Below the pieces are notes generated by a model that ran no database searches, was not told the DNA's origin, and saw only the letters and a program-made list of their open reading frames with translations. This document shows, one piece after another, positions 1-10,002 of a stretch of 64,000 nucleotides of DNA. This DNA comes from Halostagnicola larsenii XH-48 (GTDB lineage: Archaea > Halobacteriota > Halobacteria > Halobacteriales > Natrialbaceae), in assembly GCF_000517625.1 (NCBI RefSeq), contig NZ_CP007056.1, forward strand, positions 248,001 through 312,000, in the 5' to 3' direction. The first letter of the stretch is position 1; each line of letters begins with the position of its first letter. The position numbers and the translations under genes were made by a program.

Positions 1-1037
1 GGTACCCCGTACGGCATCGGTATCACGCCCATATCCTCCCCGAGCGCGTCTTCGACACCGTTGATGTTGATCGAGTATGGCCAGTTTCTGAGCGCGACCG
101 CATCGCCGTCGGTAAACGGCCGCATCGAAGGTGACAATCCCCACTGGAACGCTTCCGTGGACGTGATTTCACCGGCGAACTCGTCGAGCGTATCGGGGGC
201 GTCCGTTCCGTGAATAAACGTCCGTGCCATCCGGAGCGAGTCTAAGACGGGTTCTTCGTCGACCGTAACCGGCCGATCCCCGATCTCTCCGTAGAGATTT
301 TCCTCCGGATTTCCGAAGTACGCCCCGCCCCACGAACTCAGAAACTCATTGAACACGCAACACGACAGCTGAATCTCGGGCGCTGCTTGCCAGTTGTATC
401 CGTACGTGACGTCGGATTGCTCGAACACGTCCTTGAGCTCATGCGAGAACTGTTCCCACGACATCGGATCCGACCGGTACTGTTCCCAGTCGTAGCCAGC
501 ATCAGAAACGAGATCCTTCCGGTATTGAATGGTCGGAAAGTCGGGGTACAACGGAACGCCGTAGAGCTCCGAGTCCGGGCCCGTTGCAGTCTCGACGCTT
601 TGGCCGAAGTAGTCGTTGTGGACCGTATCGAGGACGCCGTCGGGTAACTCCGCCTCGAGGTTCTGGAGTTGGCCGCGGGCGATAAATGGCAGCGTCCACC
701 CGCTATCGAACGCCATGAGGTCGGGTTTTTCCTGCCGGGCCGAAAGCCACTGGGAGTACTGATTTTGCATTTCATCGGTCGTCTCCCCGCCGCTGATGAA
801 CTCGAGTTCGATATCCTCTGAGAGTCCAGCGTCGTACAGCGCCTGCGTAATCTCCTCGCTGTTGTTCTGCCATTCGTTCGTGGCGGTCAGTTGCAGCGCC
901 GAATCGCCGCCACCACCGCCGTAACAACCAGCAACGGTAGCAGCTATCCCCACTGTGCCGACGGTTTTGACGAATCGTCGTCGACGGAGCGAACGAGTAC
1001 CGTTGCTGGACGCTTGCTGTCGATGGTTGCTAACCAT
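1..1037 (-). CDS. Sugar ABC transporter substrate-binding lipoprotein (partial)
   Basis: This is the extracellular solute-binding component of an ABC importer; the C-terminus lies beyond the window edge, so about 345 residues are visible. The N-terminus has a Tat motif in a run of arginines (LRRRRFVK), a short hydrophobic stretch and a lipobox ending in AGC, followed by a glycine linker, so the protein is probably exported folded and lipid-anchored. The body matches family 1 (sugar-type) binding proteins in general character. A TATA-like box near 1062 predicts transcription starting at about 1036, which favours the ATG at 1037 as a leaderless start; an ATG at 1043 is the alternative. The importer ATPase lies 125 bp upstream on the same strand, and the permease genes are presumably beyond position 1. 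The sugar-type assignment rests on the fold and on the glycosidase neighbours; the actual substrate is unknown. Confidence 0.85.
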   Translation of the reverse strand, partial: MVSNHRQQASSNGTRSLRRRRFVKTVGTVGIAATVAGCYGGGGGDSALQLTATNEWQNNSEEITQALYDAGLSEDIELEFISGGETTDEMQNQYSQWLSARQEKPDLMAFDSGWTLPFIARGQLQNLEAELPDGVLDTVHNDYFGQSVETATGPDSELYGVPLYPDFPTIQYRKDLVSDAGYDWEQYRSDPMSWEQFSHELKDVFEQSDVTYGYNWQAAPEIQLSCCVFNEFLSSWGGAYFGNPEENLYGEIGDRPVTVDEEPVLDSLRMARTFIHGTDAPDTLDEFAGEITSTEAFQWGLSPSMRPFTDGDAVALRNWPYSININGVEDALGEDMGVIPMPYGV

Positions 1038-1058
1038 ACTCATGCCATCTGGAAGTAG

Positions 1059-1065
1059 CTATAAA
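1059..1065 (-). promoter_or_regulatory. TATA-like box for the sugar-binding protein gene
   Basis: On the minus strand this reads TTTATAG. Its centre is about 26 bases before the ATG at 1037, the usual spacing for a leaderless haloarchaeal transcript. The binding-protein gene could therefore be transcribed separately from the ATPase gene upstream. Confidence 0.5.
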
Positions 1066-1162
1066 TGTGTTTTCATTATGCAACAATCTCTGTGCTGAAA
1101 ACACGGTACGCCAGGGTCTCCGCGTCAGAACGCGTTCGGTTGCAACGACGCTTGCTCGAAGC

Positions 1163-2296
1163 TTACGACATCGATGGCGATTCCCGTTCTAGCCCGTGAA
1201 CGAGAGCCGCTCCGGAGTCGCCGTCGAAGAGATGAACGCTCGACTGATCGAACGTCACCGTAATGGTCTCGTTTTCAGCAATCTCCGTATCCGGATCAAC
1301 GCTCATCAGTAAAGACTCTTGGTCGATATCCGCTGGCTCCGTCTCGGAGTGGCCCTCAGGGAGGAGATAGACGAACATCTTCTCGCCGATCGGTTCGATT
1401 ACGTCGACAGACGCACGCAGCGAGCCGACCGTTTGGGAACGACGGTGGCTCTCGACGGGATAGATATCCTCCGGCCGAACGCCGAGGGTGATGGCGTTCG
1501 AATCTTCAATTCCAGTCGCGGTGACGGTCACGTGAGTCGATTCGAATCGGTCGTCCTCGAGCGATCCGTCGATAAAATTCATCGACGGAGAGCCGATAAA
1601 CCCGGCGACGAAGACGTTTTTCGGCCGTTCGTAGCACGTCAGCGGTGGGTCGATCTGCTGGAGTCGACCCTCGTTGATGATCGCGACCCGATCGGACATC
1701 GTCATCGCCTCCTCTTGGTCGTGAGTGACGTAAATCGCCGTCACGTCCAGTTTCCGTTGAATGCGCTGGAGTTCCGTCCGCATGTGTACGCGAAGCTTCG
1801 CATCGAGGTTTGCGAGGGGTTCGTCCATGAGGAACACCTCCGGATTTCGGACGATGGCCCGTCCAATCGCGACGCGCTGGCGCTGGCCACCGGAGAGTTC
1901 ACTCGGCATCCGCTCTAACATTCCATCTAGTTTTAAGGTGTCTACTGCCTCGCTAACGCGTTGGTCGATGACCTCCTCATCCGCACCTTGTATTCGTAAC
2001 CCGTAACTCATGTTCTCGAATACGTCCATGTGCGGAAAGAGCGCGATATTTTGAAAGACCATCGCGAGGTTCCGATCCTTCGGCGGCAGGTTCGTGACGT
2101 CCTCGCCGTCGATGTAGATCCGTCCCTCCGATTGTTTCGTGAGGCCGCCGACCATCTCGAGCGTCGTCGATTTCCCACAGCCGGAGGGGCCGACCAGAGA
2201 GATGAACTCGCCGTCTTCGATGTCGATGTTTATCTCATCGACTGCGATGACATCGCTATACCGTTTGGTTACGTCGTCTAGCCGGACTGAACCCAT
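1163..2296 (-). CDS. Sugar ABC transporter ATP-binding protein (MalK/UgpC type)
   Basis: This is the nucleotide-binding subunit that powers carbohydrate import. It shows a Walker A (GPSGCGKST), a Q-loop region (MVFQNIALFPHM), the signature LSGGQRQRV, a Walker B followed by the D-loop (FLMDEPLANLDAKLR) and the switch histidine in THDQEEAM. The C-terminal third, with GVRPEDI and a later strand-rich segment, is the TOBE-type regulatory domain typical of the MalK/UgpC class. The start at MGSVRLDDVTKRY (2296) was chosen because the family begins there; 44 further in-frame codons upstream look unlike coding sequence. At 377 residues it has normal family length. It is divergent from the GH3 glycosidase gene across about 200 bp, and lies upstream of the binding-protein gene. 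It may also energise other sugar permeases, as MalK-type ATPases sometimes do; that is inference. Confidence 0.93.
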   Translation of the reverse strand: MGSVRLDDVTKRYSDVIAVDEINIDIEDGEFISLVGPSGCGKSTTLEMVGGLTKQSEGRIYIDGEDVTNLPPKDRNLAMVFQNIALFPHMDVFENMSYGLRIQGADEEVIDQRVSEAVDTLKLDGMLERMPSELSGGQRQRVAIGRAIVRNPEVFLMDEPLANLDAKLRVHMRTELQRIQRKLDVTAIYVTHDQEEAMTMSDRVAIINEGRLQQIDPPLTCYERPKNVFVAGFIGSPSMNFIDGSLEDDRFESTHVTVTATGIEDSNAITLGVRPEDIYPVESHRRSQTVGSLRASVDVIEPIGEKMFVYLLPEGHSETEPADIDQESLLMSVDPDTEIAENETITVTFDQSSVHLFDGDSGAALVHGLERESPSMS

Positions 2297-2455
2297 GCGT
2301 GCAATATCGAAACAAACATACATAAAGATTCGTCCAAGAGTGGTTTGGCCGTTCGGTGCGAGACGACAAGGATTGCGCGTATTCGAACGCTCATCGCCAT
2401 AACAGGCGACTATTCCTCTTCGTTTCATTCTTATTATGGAGAATTTAGCAGATAA

Positions 2456-2463
2456 CTTTTTAG
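2456..2463 (+). promoter_or_regulatory. TATA-like box for the GH3 gene
   Basis: CTTTTTAG lies in an AT-rich stretch between the divergent ATPase and GH3 genes. It predicts a transcription start near 2486, downstream of the first ATG (2476) and 14 bases before the second (2500). The short divergent region of about 200 bp probably holds control sites for both transcripts, but I see no clear palindrome in it. Confidence 0.4.
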
Positions 2464-2499
2464 TAGTATTCAGTTATGCTATTGGTGGAGACATCACCA

Positions 2500-5445
2500 A
2501 TGGTTAGTCAAATGCGGCGAGAGTTACTCCTGAGTGTCGGAGCGGGAACAGGATTGTCAGTACTTGGCGGTGCCGGAACGGCGGGCGCAGACGATAGTGA
2601 ACGACCCGATTCGGACGACGAATCTGCGTCGTTCGACGGTCGGGTAGCCCACCTTCTCGGGGAGTTATCCGTCGACGAAAAAGCGTCACTACTTCACCAG
2701 TATCAGCCCCCGATCCCCCGCGAGGATCTCGACTCGTTTCGGACCGGGACAGAAGCGCTCCACGGCGTCGCCTGGCTCGGCGAAGCGACCGTGTTCCCGC
2801 AAGCGATCGGTCTCGCAAGCACGTGGAATCCGAAGCTAATCAAGCGAGTCGGCGACGCCGTCGGTGACGAAGTTCGTGGCAAACACGACGCGAGTAACGG
2901 CGGCGTCGGTCTCAACGTCTGGTCGCCGACGGTTGATCCGCTTCGCGACCCTCGATGGGGACGGAACGAAGAAGGGTACTCGGAGGACCCGCTCTTGAAC
3001 GACGAAATCGCGACGGCGTATCTCGACGGACTCACAGGCGACGATCCGGACTTCCTCAAGACTGCGCCGATCCTCAAACACTTCATCGGATACAACAACG
3101 AGACGGAGCGGACGACGACGAACGCGCAAGTGCCGCCCAGATTGCTCCACGACTACTACCTTCCGTTCTTCCGGCGACCGATCGAATCGGGCGGTGCAGT
3201 TGGTGTGATGGCGTCGTACAACGTCCTCAACGGGCGACCGATGACGGCCTCCCCGCTCCTGAACCGGGTTCGCGAGTGGGCACCCGATGGGAGAGCGGTA
3301 CTGAACGTCAGCGACGCGTGGGCACCCGTGAACCTGACCGGCGCACAGGAGTACTTCGAATCGGAAACCCGCGCTCGAGCGGCGGCACTGATCGCTGGTC
3401 TCGATAGTTTCACGGAGTACGGATCCGATAGCACGGCGACCGTCGAGGCGATACTGGCGGCGCTCGAGGAGGGGCATCTGAGCGAGGACGACCTCAATGA
3501 AGCGGTCGGCCACGTGCTGACAGTCCGGTCTCGACTCGGTGAATTGACGTCGACTGAAACGGAGCCCTACGCCGACAAGACCGCGGCGGTCATCGGCCGG
3601 CCCGAACACCGAGAGCTGGCGCGCAAAGCGGCTCGAGAGCAGGCCGTCCTCCTCAAAAACGAGGGGAGAGAGCCCGTCCTCCCGATAGGTGACGAAGAGC
3701 GCGTCGCCGTTCTCGGTCCGCTCTCCGATCGAGTGTTCGAAGATTGGTACAGCGGAACGGCACCGTATCGGATCACCCCGAGAGAGGGACTGCGCGATCA
3801 ACTCGGAGCCGAGCGGATCTCGACCGCCGTTGGGGCCGACAAAATCGCGCTAGTCGAACAGTCCACCGGCGAGTACGTCACCGCCGGCGTCGGAAAAGGC
3901 GGCGGGGTGCTGGGACTCGGCGAGACAGACGCCCCCAGCGTACAAGAGTTCGAAGTTGTCCAGTGGACTGACAGCGTCCGGACGCTCCAGGCGATGGCGA
4001 ACGATCGGTACGTGACCGTCGAGGACGAACAGCTCGTCAACGCCGCCGAGCGGCCGTTCGGGTGGGAGAACGTCCAGGAAGGGTTCGAATTCGTCGAGGT
4101 CGACGACGATACGATCGCCCTGCGACATCCAGCGAGCGACCGCTACGTGGCGCTCGAGGACGGGTCGCTTCTGGTAAGCGCCGAGCAGGAATCCGCGGCC
4201 GCTCGCTTCGAAATCGACGTGCGCGAGGACGGCATCGAAACCGCGCTCGAGGCCGTAGCCGAGGCCGACGTTGCAGTTATCACCGTCGGCACGCACCCCC
4301 TGATCGGCGGCCGAGAAACCCAGGACCGCGACGACCTCGCGCTCGCTCCGGCACAGCGCAAACTCGTCGAGCGGGTCGCCGACGCTCACCCGCGTTCCGC
4401 GGTCGTCCTCGAGACCAGTTATCCCGTGTCGATGCAGGGATGGCATCACCGGGTTCCGTCCATCCTGTGGACGAGTCACGCCGGCCAGGAAACCGGTCGG
4501 GCGCTGGCCGACGTCCTGGTCGGCGAGTGCGCACCGGGGGGTCGGCTCACACAGACGTGGCCGCGGTCGGTCGACCAGTTGCCGGATCTCTTCGAGTACA
4601 ATATCGCCGAAACGGAAATGACGTACCGGTACGGCCAGGCGGACCCGCTGTACGCGTTCGGACACGGACTGTCCTACAGTTCCTTCGAGTACGGCCGACT
4701 CCGCATTTCTCCGCGCGGGATGCTCCGGGCCGGCGACGAAGCGACGATCAGCGTCGAGGTGACCAACACCGGATCGATGGCCGCCGACGAAGTCGTGCAG
4801 GTCTATACGAGCCAACGCCGGTCCCGAACGAAGCAGCCGGATCTGGTTCTTCGCGGGTTCGAACGCGTCCACCTCGAGCCGGGCGAGCGTACACGCGTCG
4901 AGGTCAGTATCGACCACGAGGCGTTTTCGATCTGGGACGTGACCAGCCGGCAACAGGTCGTCGAGCGGTCGACCCAAGCAGTCCTCGTCGGCTCCGCATC
5001 CGACGACATTCGCCGTTGGGGGCGCCTTCGCGTCGATGGGGAACGAATTCGGTCTCGAGACCTCTCCGAGAAAACGCGACTGGTCGACGCCGACGACTGG
5101 TCGTGGGACGACATCGAACTGCTCGATCGGTCGAAAGCGGATGGGACGGTCGTCGGCATGTCCGACGGGTCGTGGGTCTCGTTCGCCACCGTCGACTTAC
5201 GAGAGCGGCCCAGCGAGGCGACGGTTTCGGTTGCCAGCGCGGATAGCGACGGGACGACGATTGAACTCCGGTCGGGATCGCCCTCCGGACGAGTGCTCGG
5301 GCGAACCGAAGCGCCGTCAACCGGCGGCGTTTATGACTACCAGGACGTCACGATGTCACTGGACAGAGCGGTCGGACACAACCGAGAACTCTACGTCGTC
5401 ACCCGCGGTGGGAGCGTTCGCATCGATACGATTCACCTCGAGTGA
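2500..5445 (+). CDS. Secreted GH3 glycosidase with fascin-like insert and C-terminal CBM-like domain
   Basis: This is a glycoside hydrolase family 3 enzyme, probably a beta-glucosidase or beta-xylosidase releasing terminal sugars outside the cell. An N-terminal Tat signal (MRRELLLSVGAG) is followed by an acidic linker. The (beta/alpha)8 domain covers roughly residues 45-370 and contains the family landmarks ALHGVAW, RDPRWGRNEEGYSEDP, ILKHFIGYN and the nucleophile Asp about residue 272 in LNVSDAW. The second alpha/beta domain is interrupted at about residues 450-560 by a strand-rich fascin-like segment (GEYVTAG, NDRYVTVED, SDRYVALED). A fibronectin-III-like domain (VVQVYTSQ) and a CBM6-like jelly roll (ending VRIDTIHLE) follow. 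The ATG at 2500 fits the TATA-like box; an ATG at 2476 would add eight residues. Linkage specificity cannot be read from sequence. Confidence 0.93.
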   Translation: MVSQMRRELLLSVGAGTGLSVLGGAGTAGADDSERPDSDDESASFDGRVAHLLGELSVDEKASLLHQYQPPIPREDLDSFRTGTEALHGVAWLGEATVFPQAIGLASTWNPKLIKRVGDAVGDEVRGKHDASNGGVGLNVWSPTVDPLRDPRWGRNEEGYSEDPLLNDEIATAYLDGLTGDDPDFLKTAPILKHFIGYNNETERTTTNAQVPPRLLHDYYLPFFRRPIESGGAVGVMASYNVLNGRPMTASPLLNRVREWAPDGRAVLNVSDAWAPVNLTGAQEYFESETRARAAALIAGLDSFTEYGSDSTATVEAILAALEEGHLSEDDLNEAVGHVLTVRSRLGELTSTETEPYADKTAAVIGRPEHRELARKAAREQAVLLKNEGREPVLPIGDEERVAVLGPLSDRVFEDWYSGTAPYRITPREGLRDQLGAERISTAVGADKIALVEQSTGEYVTAGVGKGGGVLGLGETDAPSVQEFEVVQWTDSVRTLQAMANDRYVTVEDEQLVNAAERPFGWENVQEGFEFVEVDDDTIALRHPASDRYVALEDGSLLVSAEQESAAARFEIDVREDGIETALEAVAEADVAVITVGTHPLIGGRETQDRDDLALAPAQRKLVERVADAHPRSAVVLETSYPVSMQGWHHRVPSILWTSHAGQETGRALADVLVGECAPGGRLTQTWPRSVDQLPDLFEYNIAETEMTYRYGQADPLYAFGHGLSYSSFEYGRLRISPRGMLRAGDEATISVEVTNTGSMAADEVVQVYTSQRRSRTKQPDLVLRGFERVHLEPGERTRVEVSIDHEAFSIWDVTSRQQVVERSTQAVLVGSASDDIRRWGRLRVDGERIRSRDLSEKTRLVDADDWSWDDIELLDRSKADGTVVGMSDGSWVSFATVDLRERPSEATVSVASADSDGTTIELRSGSPSGRVLGRTEAPSTGGVYDYQDVTMSLDRAVGHNRELYVVTRGGSVRIDTIHLE

Positions 5446-5550
5446 GGTTACGTTGACAGCGACGGCGACGTCACCTGCGGTCGACAAGCCAGAGAGGACC
5501 TCGAGGGCGAGCGGCGGACGTGTCCCCCGGTACTTTCAAGTAATCACTCC

Positions 5551-6687
5551 GTGGAACTATTCGACGTGACTTGTCGACTCATACAGATCGGGACGGGGAA
5601 TCAGGGCGAAGCCTGGTGTCGAAAATTCCTCCCGCCGAACGTCGAAGACGGCACCGTCGAGGTCGTCGCAGCCGTCGATGTCGACGAACGCGCGCTGGCG
5701 AACGCCGTCGATGCGCTATCAATCCAGGAGGAGCGGTGCTACACGGACGCCGAGACGGCAATGCGTGAATGCGATGCGGATGCCGTCGCACTGGTCGTCC
5801 CGCCGAAATTTCGCCCGGAGCTCGTTTCGCTCGCCGTCGAGTACGACCTCGATATCCTCGCGGAGAAACCGATCGCCGATTCCATGGCGGACACGCTCGC
5901 CATCGTCGAATTAGTCGAAGCGACGGGAACGAAGATGGGGATCACGATGACCCATCGGTTCAGACAGGACGTGTCGTCGCTTCGACGACAACTCCAATCG
6001 GGTGAGCACGGCCCTGCTGACTACCTGTACGGCAGATACGCCGTCAACGCAAGATCTCGAGGAAGCTGGGCCGGCGAGCGATTGTACGATCTCGAGAAGC
6101 ATCCGATGCTCGTCGACGGCGCTGTCCACCACCTGGATTTGCTTGCGGATATGGCCGGCGACCGTGTCGAAACCGTGTTCTGTCACTCGTGGAACCCGCC
6201 CTATTCGGATTTCGCCGGCGATCCGAACGCGATCGTGCAGGTGGTTATGGAAAACGGTTCGACGGTCGTCTACGAAGGACTCAATACCGCCGCCACGACG
6301 TTCAATGGGTGGTGGTCAGAGCACATCCGAGCGAACTGTCGAGACGCGTCGCTGGTCCTCAACGATGGCGGCCTGTGGCGGTTCCCGTACGATCGATCGG
6401 CGGAAGGGTGTCTCGGTCACACTGGCACCACCGACGGAATCCGGGTCGATCTCGAGCGCGGCGCGAAGTGGGGGAACACCCGGCTTATCGAACGATTCGC
6501 GGAGTGGTGTAATGGCGGAGAACCGATGGAAACGACCGCACGCGCCAGCCTCCAGACGATGGCGCTCGTCTTCGCCGCGATCGAGAGCGCCGAAACGGGC
6601 GAGTCGATCGATGTCCAGGAGTTCCTGACCGGACAGATCGAGTTGCACTCTGCAGACTCGTTCGATCGCTCGAGCGATGCGGACTAA
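5551..6687 (+). CDS. Gfo/Idh/MocA family oxidoreductase
   Basis: This is a cytosolic NAD(P)-dependent sugar or polyol dehydrogenase of the Gfo/Idh/MocA family. The Rossmann motif IGTGNQGEAW is at the N-terminus, the conserved EKP motif lies in ILAEKPIADS about residue 110, and the C-terminal alpha/beta domain includes the conserved VHHLDLLADMAG helix, where the catalytic His usually sits. Its length of 378 residues is normal and no export signal is present. The reported start is a GTG at 5551; a second GTG at 5566 (giving MTCRLIQIGTG) would put the nucleotide-binding motif closer to the N-terminus and is equally plausible. It follows the GH3 gene by about 105 bp and precedes the GH31 gene by 78 bp, so it is probably co-transcribed and acts on a sugar released by these enzymes. 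Which sugar is oxidised is unknown. Confidence 0.9.
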   Translation: MELFDVTCRLIQIGTGNQGEAWCRKFLPPNVEDGTVEVVAAVDVDERALANAVDALSIQEERCYTDAETAMRECDADAVALVVPPKFRPELVSLAVEYDLDILAEKPIADSMADTLAIVELVEATGTKMGITMTHRFRQDVSSLRRQLQSGEHGPADYLYGRYAVNARSRGSWAGERLYDLEKHPMLVDGAVHHLDLLADMAGDRVETVFCHSWNPPYSDFAGDPNAIVQVVMENGSTVVYEGLNTAATTFNGWWSEHIRANCRDASLVLNDGGLWRFPYDRSAEGCLGHTGTTDGIRVDLERGAKWGNTRLIERFAEWCNGGEPMETTARASLQTMALVFAAIESAETGESIDVQEFLTGQIELHSADSFDRSSDAD

Positions 6688-6765
6688 CACGATGTGGCGC
6701 GTTCCGGGTCTTTCTTCGAGTCGAGCGAGAGAAACAGTAAAGGTGTGGGCCGATAACGCATACCT

Positions 6766-9246
6766 ATGAAGTACGGAGCGATGCGAACTGATTCGTCGGG
6801 CCTGTTCGTCGAAACGGACGATGGCGTAGTACTCCGCCTCCAGGTCGTCGACAGTCGGATAGTCAGAGTCGCCGTCGGCGACGAACCGATTACCAGCCCG
6901 GAAACCAACAGTCCGATGATCGTCGAGCAATCGTCGTCGGACGTCGAGTGGTCGGTTACCGAAAACGAGACGATGGTAACGCTCGAGACGGCTACTCTCC
7001 GGATCGAGCTCTCGAAAGCCACCTGTGCGCTCACCTGGCGTGACGCCGACGGTACGCTCCTCGTCCGCGAACCCGCCGAAGGTGGGAAAGAACGCGCTCC
7101 GTACGATGTCGGTGAGAACGCCGGAGAAAATGCCGCGAGTCCCCGCGAAACCCTCGAGCGGGAGGGGTACTCGACGAAACTCACGCTCGAGTTTGACGAC
7201 GACGAGGCAATCTACGGACTCGGGCAACACGACGACGGCATCGCGAACTATCGGGGTACCGACCAATACCTCTACCAGCACAACACGAAGGTCTCGATGC
7301 CGGTTATCGCCTCCACGCGGGGGTACGGGATCCTCTTCGACACCTACTCGCTGTCGACGTTTCACGACGACCGCCACGGGAGTTACTTCTGGTCCGAATG
7401 CGTCGACGAACTCGATTTTTACTTCGTGTACGGGCCGGAACTCGACGCGGTCGTCTCCGGGTTTCGCCAGTTAACCGGGCGAGCGACGATGCTACCGAAG
7501 TGGTCCTACGGGTACGTCCAATCGAAAGAGCGCTACGAGACGCAAGCGGAATTGCTCGAGATCGTCGACGAATACCGCGACCGGGAGATTCCGCTCGACT
7601 GCATCGTACAGGACTGGCAGTACTGGCCAGATTCCACCGACGACGATCCGGATTTCGAGGCGTGGGGTGGTCCCGGCGGCGACTGGGGGAGATGGGGGCA
7701 GAAGTCGTTTGAGCCGTCCCGGTTTCCCGATCCCGACGCGTTGACCGAACGGCTCCACGACAGAAACGTCCGTCTCATGATCTCTATCTGGCCGAATATG
7801 ATCGTCGGCGAGGATTTCGAGGAGATGGCCGACAACGGCCACCTGCTCGACGATCACGAGCTTTCGGCACCCGATAACGAGGTCAACTACTACGACGCCT
7901 TTTCGACGGACGCCAGAGAGCGCTATTGGAAGCAAGCGGAGAGTGGCCTGTTCTCCCACGGCGTCGACGCCTGGTGGGCCGACTCCACGGAACCGTACAA
8001 TCCCGACTGGGGGCTCGAGCACTCCCTCGAGCCCGAGCAGCGACTCGAAGCGATCACGAGCGACTACAAACGCGTGTTCGACCCGGGCTACATTAACGCC
8101 TACTCCCTCTATCACGCCCGCGGGATTTACGAGGGCCAACGCGAAACGACGGACGAAAAGCGCGTGTTGAATCTGACGCGAAGCGGCTATCCGGGCCAAC
8201 AACGCTACGGCGCGGTCACGTGGTCCGGCGACGTCGAGGCGACTTGGGAGCGGTTCAGGAAACAGATCGCCGACGGGCTCCAGTTTACCGCCACCGGAAA
8301 CCCGAAGTGGACGCTGGATATCGGGGGGTTCTTCGTCGCGGACAACACTGCCGAGGAGTTCTACGCTAACGGAGATTTCGATGCGGGCCACGAGGATTGC
8401 GGCTATCGAGAGCTGTACACGCGATGGTTCCAGTTCGGTGCCTTCCTCCCGCTCTTTCGGTCACACGGCACCGACACGCCGCGTGAAGTGTGGCGGTTCG
8501 GCGAACCGGGGGACAGGATCTACGACACGCTCGTCCGATTCGACGAGTTGCGATACCGTCTGCTTCCGTATATCTACTCGCTGGCTGGCTGGGAAACCCA
8601 CAACGACTACACGATGTTCAGACACCTCGCCTTTGACTTTCGCGGCGACGATCGCGTCCACGATATCGCCGACCAGTTCATGTTCGGGCCGGCGCTTTTG
8701 GTCTGTCCCGTCACCGAACCGATGTACTACGGGCCCGAATCGACGCCACTCGAGGGGCGGGCGAAAGCCCGCGAGGTGTATCTCCCGGCCGGGACCGACT
8801 GGTACGATTTCTGGACGGGCGAACGGTACGACGGCGGCCAGACGATCCTCGCAGACGCCCCGATCGAAAAACTTCCGCTGTTCGTTCGTGCGGGGAGTCT
8901 CCTCCCGATGGGCCCGGTCGTCCAGCACACCGCCGACCGGATCGATGCGCCGTGGGAACTGCGAATCTATCCCGGCCGCGACGGGTCGTTCGCACTCTAC
9001 GAGGATGCCGGAGACGGCTACGAGTACGAGGACGGCGAGTACGCGATCACACCGCTGCGATGGGACGACACTGCACGGGAACTCACGATCGACGACCGCG
9101 CAGGAACGTTTGCGGAGCTCGTCGAGACTCGAGACATACAGCCGGTGGTCGTCAGTTCGGGGGTCGGAACCGGTTCCGATTCTGACGAGATTGGATCGGC
9201 TGTTACCTACACCGGCGATAGAATCACCGTCTCCACCGATCAGTAA
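6766..9246 (+). CDS. GH31 family glycosidase (alpha-xylosidase or alpha-glucosidase)
   Basis: This is a retaining alpha-glycosidase of family GH31, 826 residues, with no signal peptide, so probably intracellular. The N-terminal beta-sandwich (about 1-240) ends with the GLGQHDDG and NYRGTDQYLY segments. The catalytic barrel has the nucleophile Asp406 in WWADSTEPYN and the acid/base Asp489 in TWSGDVEATW, followed by LDIGGFF, GAFLPLFRSHGTD and the C-terminal sheets (LPAGTDWYDFWTG). The STEP context at the nucleophile resembles the GH31 branch containing bacterial alpha-xylosidases more than the DMNEP motif of classical alpha-glucosidases; that is suggestive only. It sits 78 bp after the dehydrogenase gene. 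An intracellular alpha-glycosidase beside an importer fits hydrolysis of imported oligosaccharides. Confidence 0.93.
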   Translation: MKYGAMRTDSSGLFVETDDGVVLRLQVVDSRIVRVAVGDEPITSPETNSPMIVEQSSSDVEWSVTENETMVTLETATLRIELSKATCALTWRDADGTLLVREPAEGGKERAPYDVGENAGENAASPRETLEREGYSTKLTLEFDDDEAIYGLGQHDDGIANYRGTDQYLYQHNTKVSMPVIASTRGYGILFDTYSLSTFHDDRHGSYFWSECVDELDFYFVYGPELDAVVSGFRQLTGRATMLPKWSYGYVQSKERYETQAELLEIVDEYRDREIPLDCIVQDWQYWPDSTDDDPDFEAWGGPGGDWGRWGQKSFEPSRFPDPDALTERLHDRNVRLMISIWPNMIVGEDFEEMADNGHLLDDHELSAPDNEVNYYDAFSTDARERYWKQAESGLFSHGVDAWWADSTEPYNPDWGLEHSLEPEQRLEAITSDYKRVFDPGYINAYSLYHARGIYEGQRETTDEKRVLNLTRSGYPGQQRYGAVTWSGDVEATWERFRKQIADGLQFTATGNPKWTLDIGGFFVADNTAEEFYANGDFDAGHEDCGYRELYTRWFQFGAFLPLFRSHGTDTPREVWRFGEPGDRIYDTLVRFDELRYRLLPYIYSLAGWETHNDYTMFRHLAFDFRGDDRVHDIADQFMFGPALLVCPVTEPMYYGPESTPLEGRAKAREVYLPAGTDWYDFWTGERYDGGQTILADAPIEKLPLFVRAGSLLPMGPVVQHTADRIDAPWELRIYPGRDGSFALYEDAGDGYEYEDGEYAITPLRWDDTARELTIDDRAGTFAELVETRDIQPVVVSSGVGTGSDSDEIGSAVTYTGDRITVSTDQ

Positions 9247-10002
9247 CGAATAGTCGTTACAGCTCGAACGGAGAGCTAAAGCCAGCGTGGTGGGGCTCGT
9301 CGGATACGTTTCTGCATCTCGTCGGATAGGGTTCTGCGGGTTCGAAGCCATCGATCCGATCGATTCGGCGCTCGAAACTGCCTGGACCGGTACGGTTCGT
9401 TCGGGGTAGATAGCGTGATATCGATTCTATGGGCGCCCTGGCGGCGCAGGGGGAAGCACCGATCTTGTTCTGGACCGGAGAATATCGTTCTGTTTCTCTC
9501 GAGAACCGGTCGATAGTCAGTACTTGATAGATAGTTGATACGCGTCTTCAGATACTGGAACAACACACGGAACGAATCGACGAATTCTGCCCTGTATGGT
9601 GATGGTAAGTACAAATTTCCATTAGGAACGTATTTGAGACACATTCATTATAGGAGAGCGATATTTATGACTGGGAGTGATTCGATAGCTAATAAGAGAA
9701 TCCAGCTGTTTTCTATATGTAATTGTCGTTCTGTAAATGAGAATAAGCCTATAGTTCAGTAAGAGTACGTCTATCTACAGTTACTGCCACCACAAACTTC
9801 GGCCGACTGATAAAGTCGGAACTACTGATCATTGTTGAGAGGAGACTATTCGATAGACTATCAACATCCATACTGAGTATCATATTTGGAAATATGTAAG
9901 CTTAATCTCAAATACATACGTTTATATCATATTGTGTGATGGTCACTCGCATAGTGGGACGGACGGACCACCAGAGTCTGCTCTCGTCTTCCACCGATCA
10001 CT
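9247..10002 (+). other. Non-coding gap with TATA-like box for the GH2 gene
   Basis: No convincing gene is seen in these 756 bp. The first 250 bp are GC-rich; the rest becomes AT-rich. TTTATATCA at 9921-9929 is a good TATA-like box and would start transcription near 9951, leaving a leader of about 50 bases before the GH2 start. An open frame on the minus strand (9276-9644) has neither acidic composition nor recognisable motifs. Confidence 0.45.

Noticed and set aside
3850-4977. 375-codon minus-strand frame within the GH3 gene
   Set aside because: Shadow of the GH3 coding sequence, Arg-rich and without domain features.
9276-9644. 122-codon minus-strand frame after the GH31 gene
   Set aside because: Basic composition unlike haloarchaeal proteins, no motif, and crosses into AT-rich promoter DNA.
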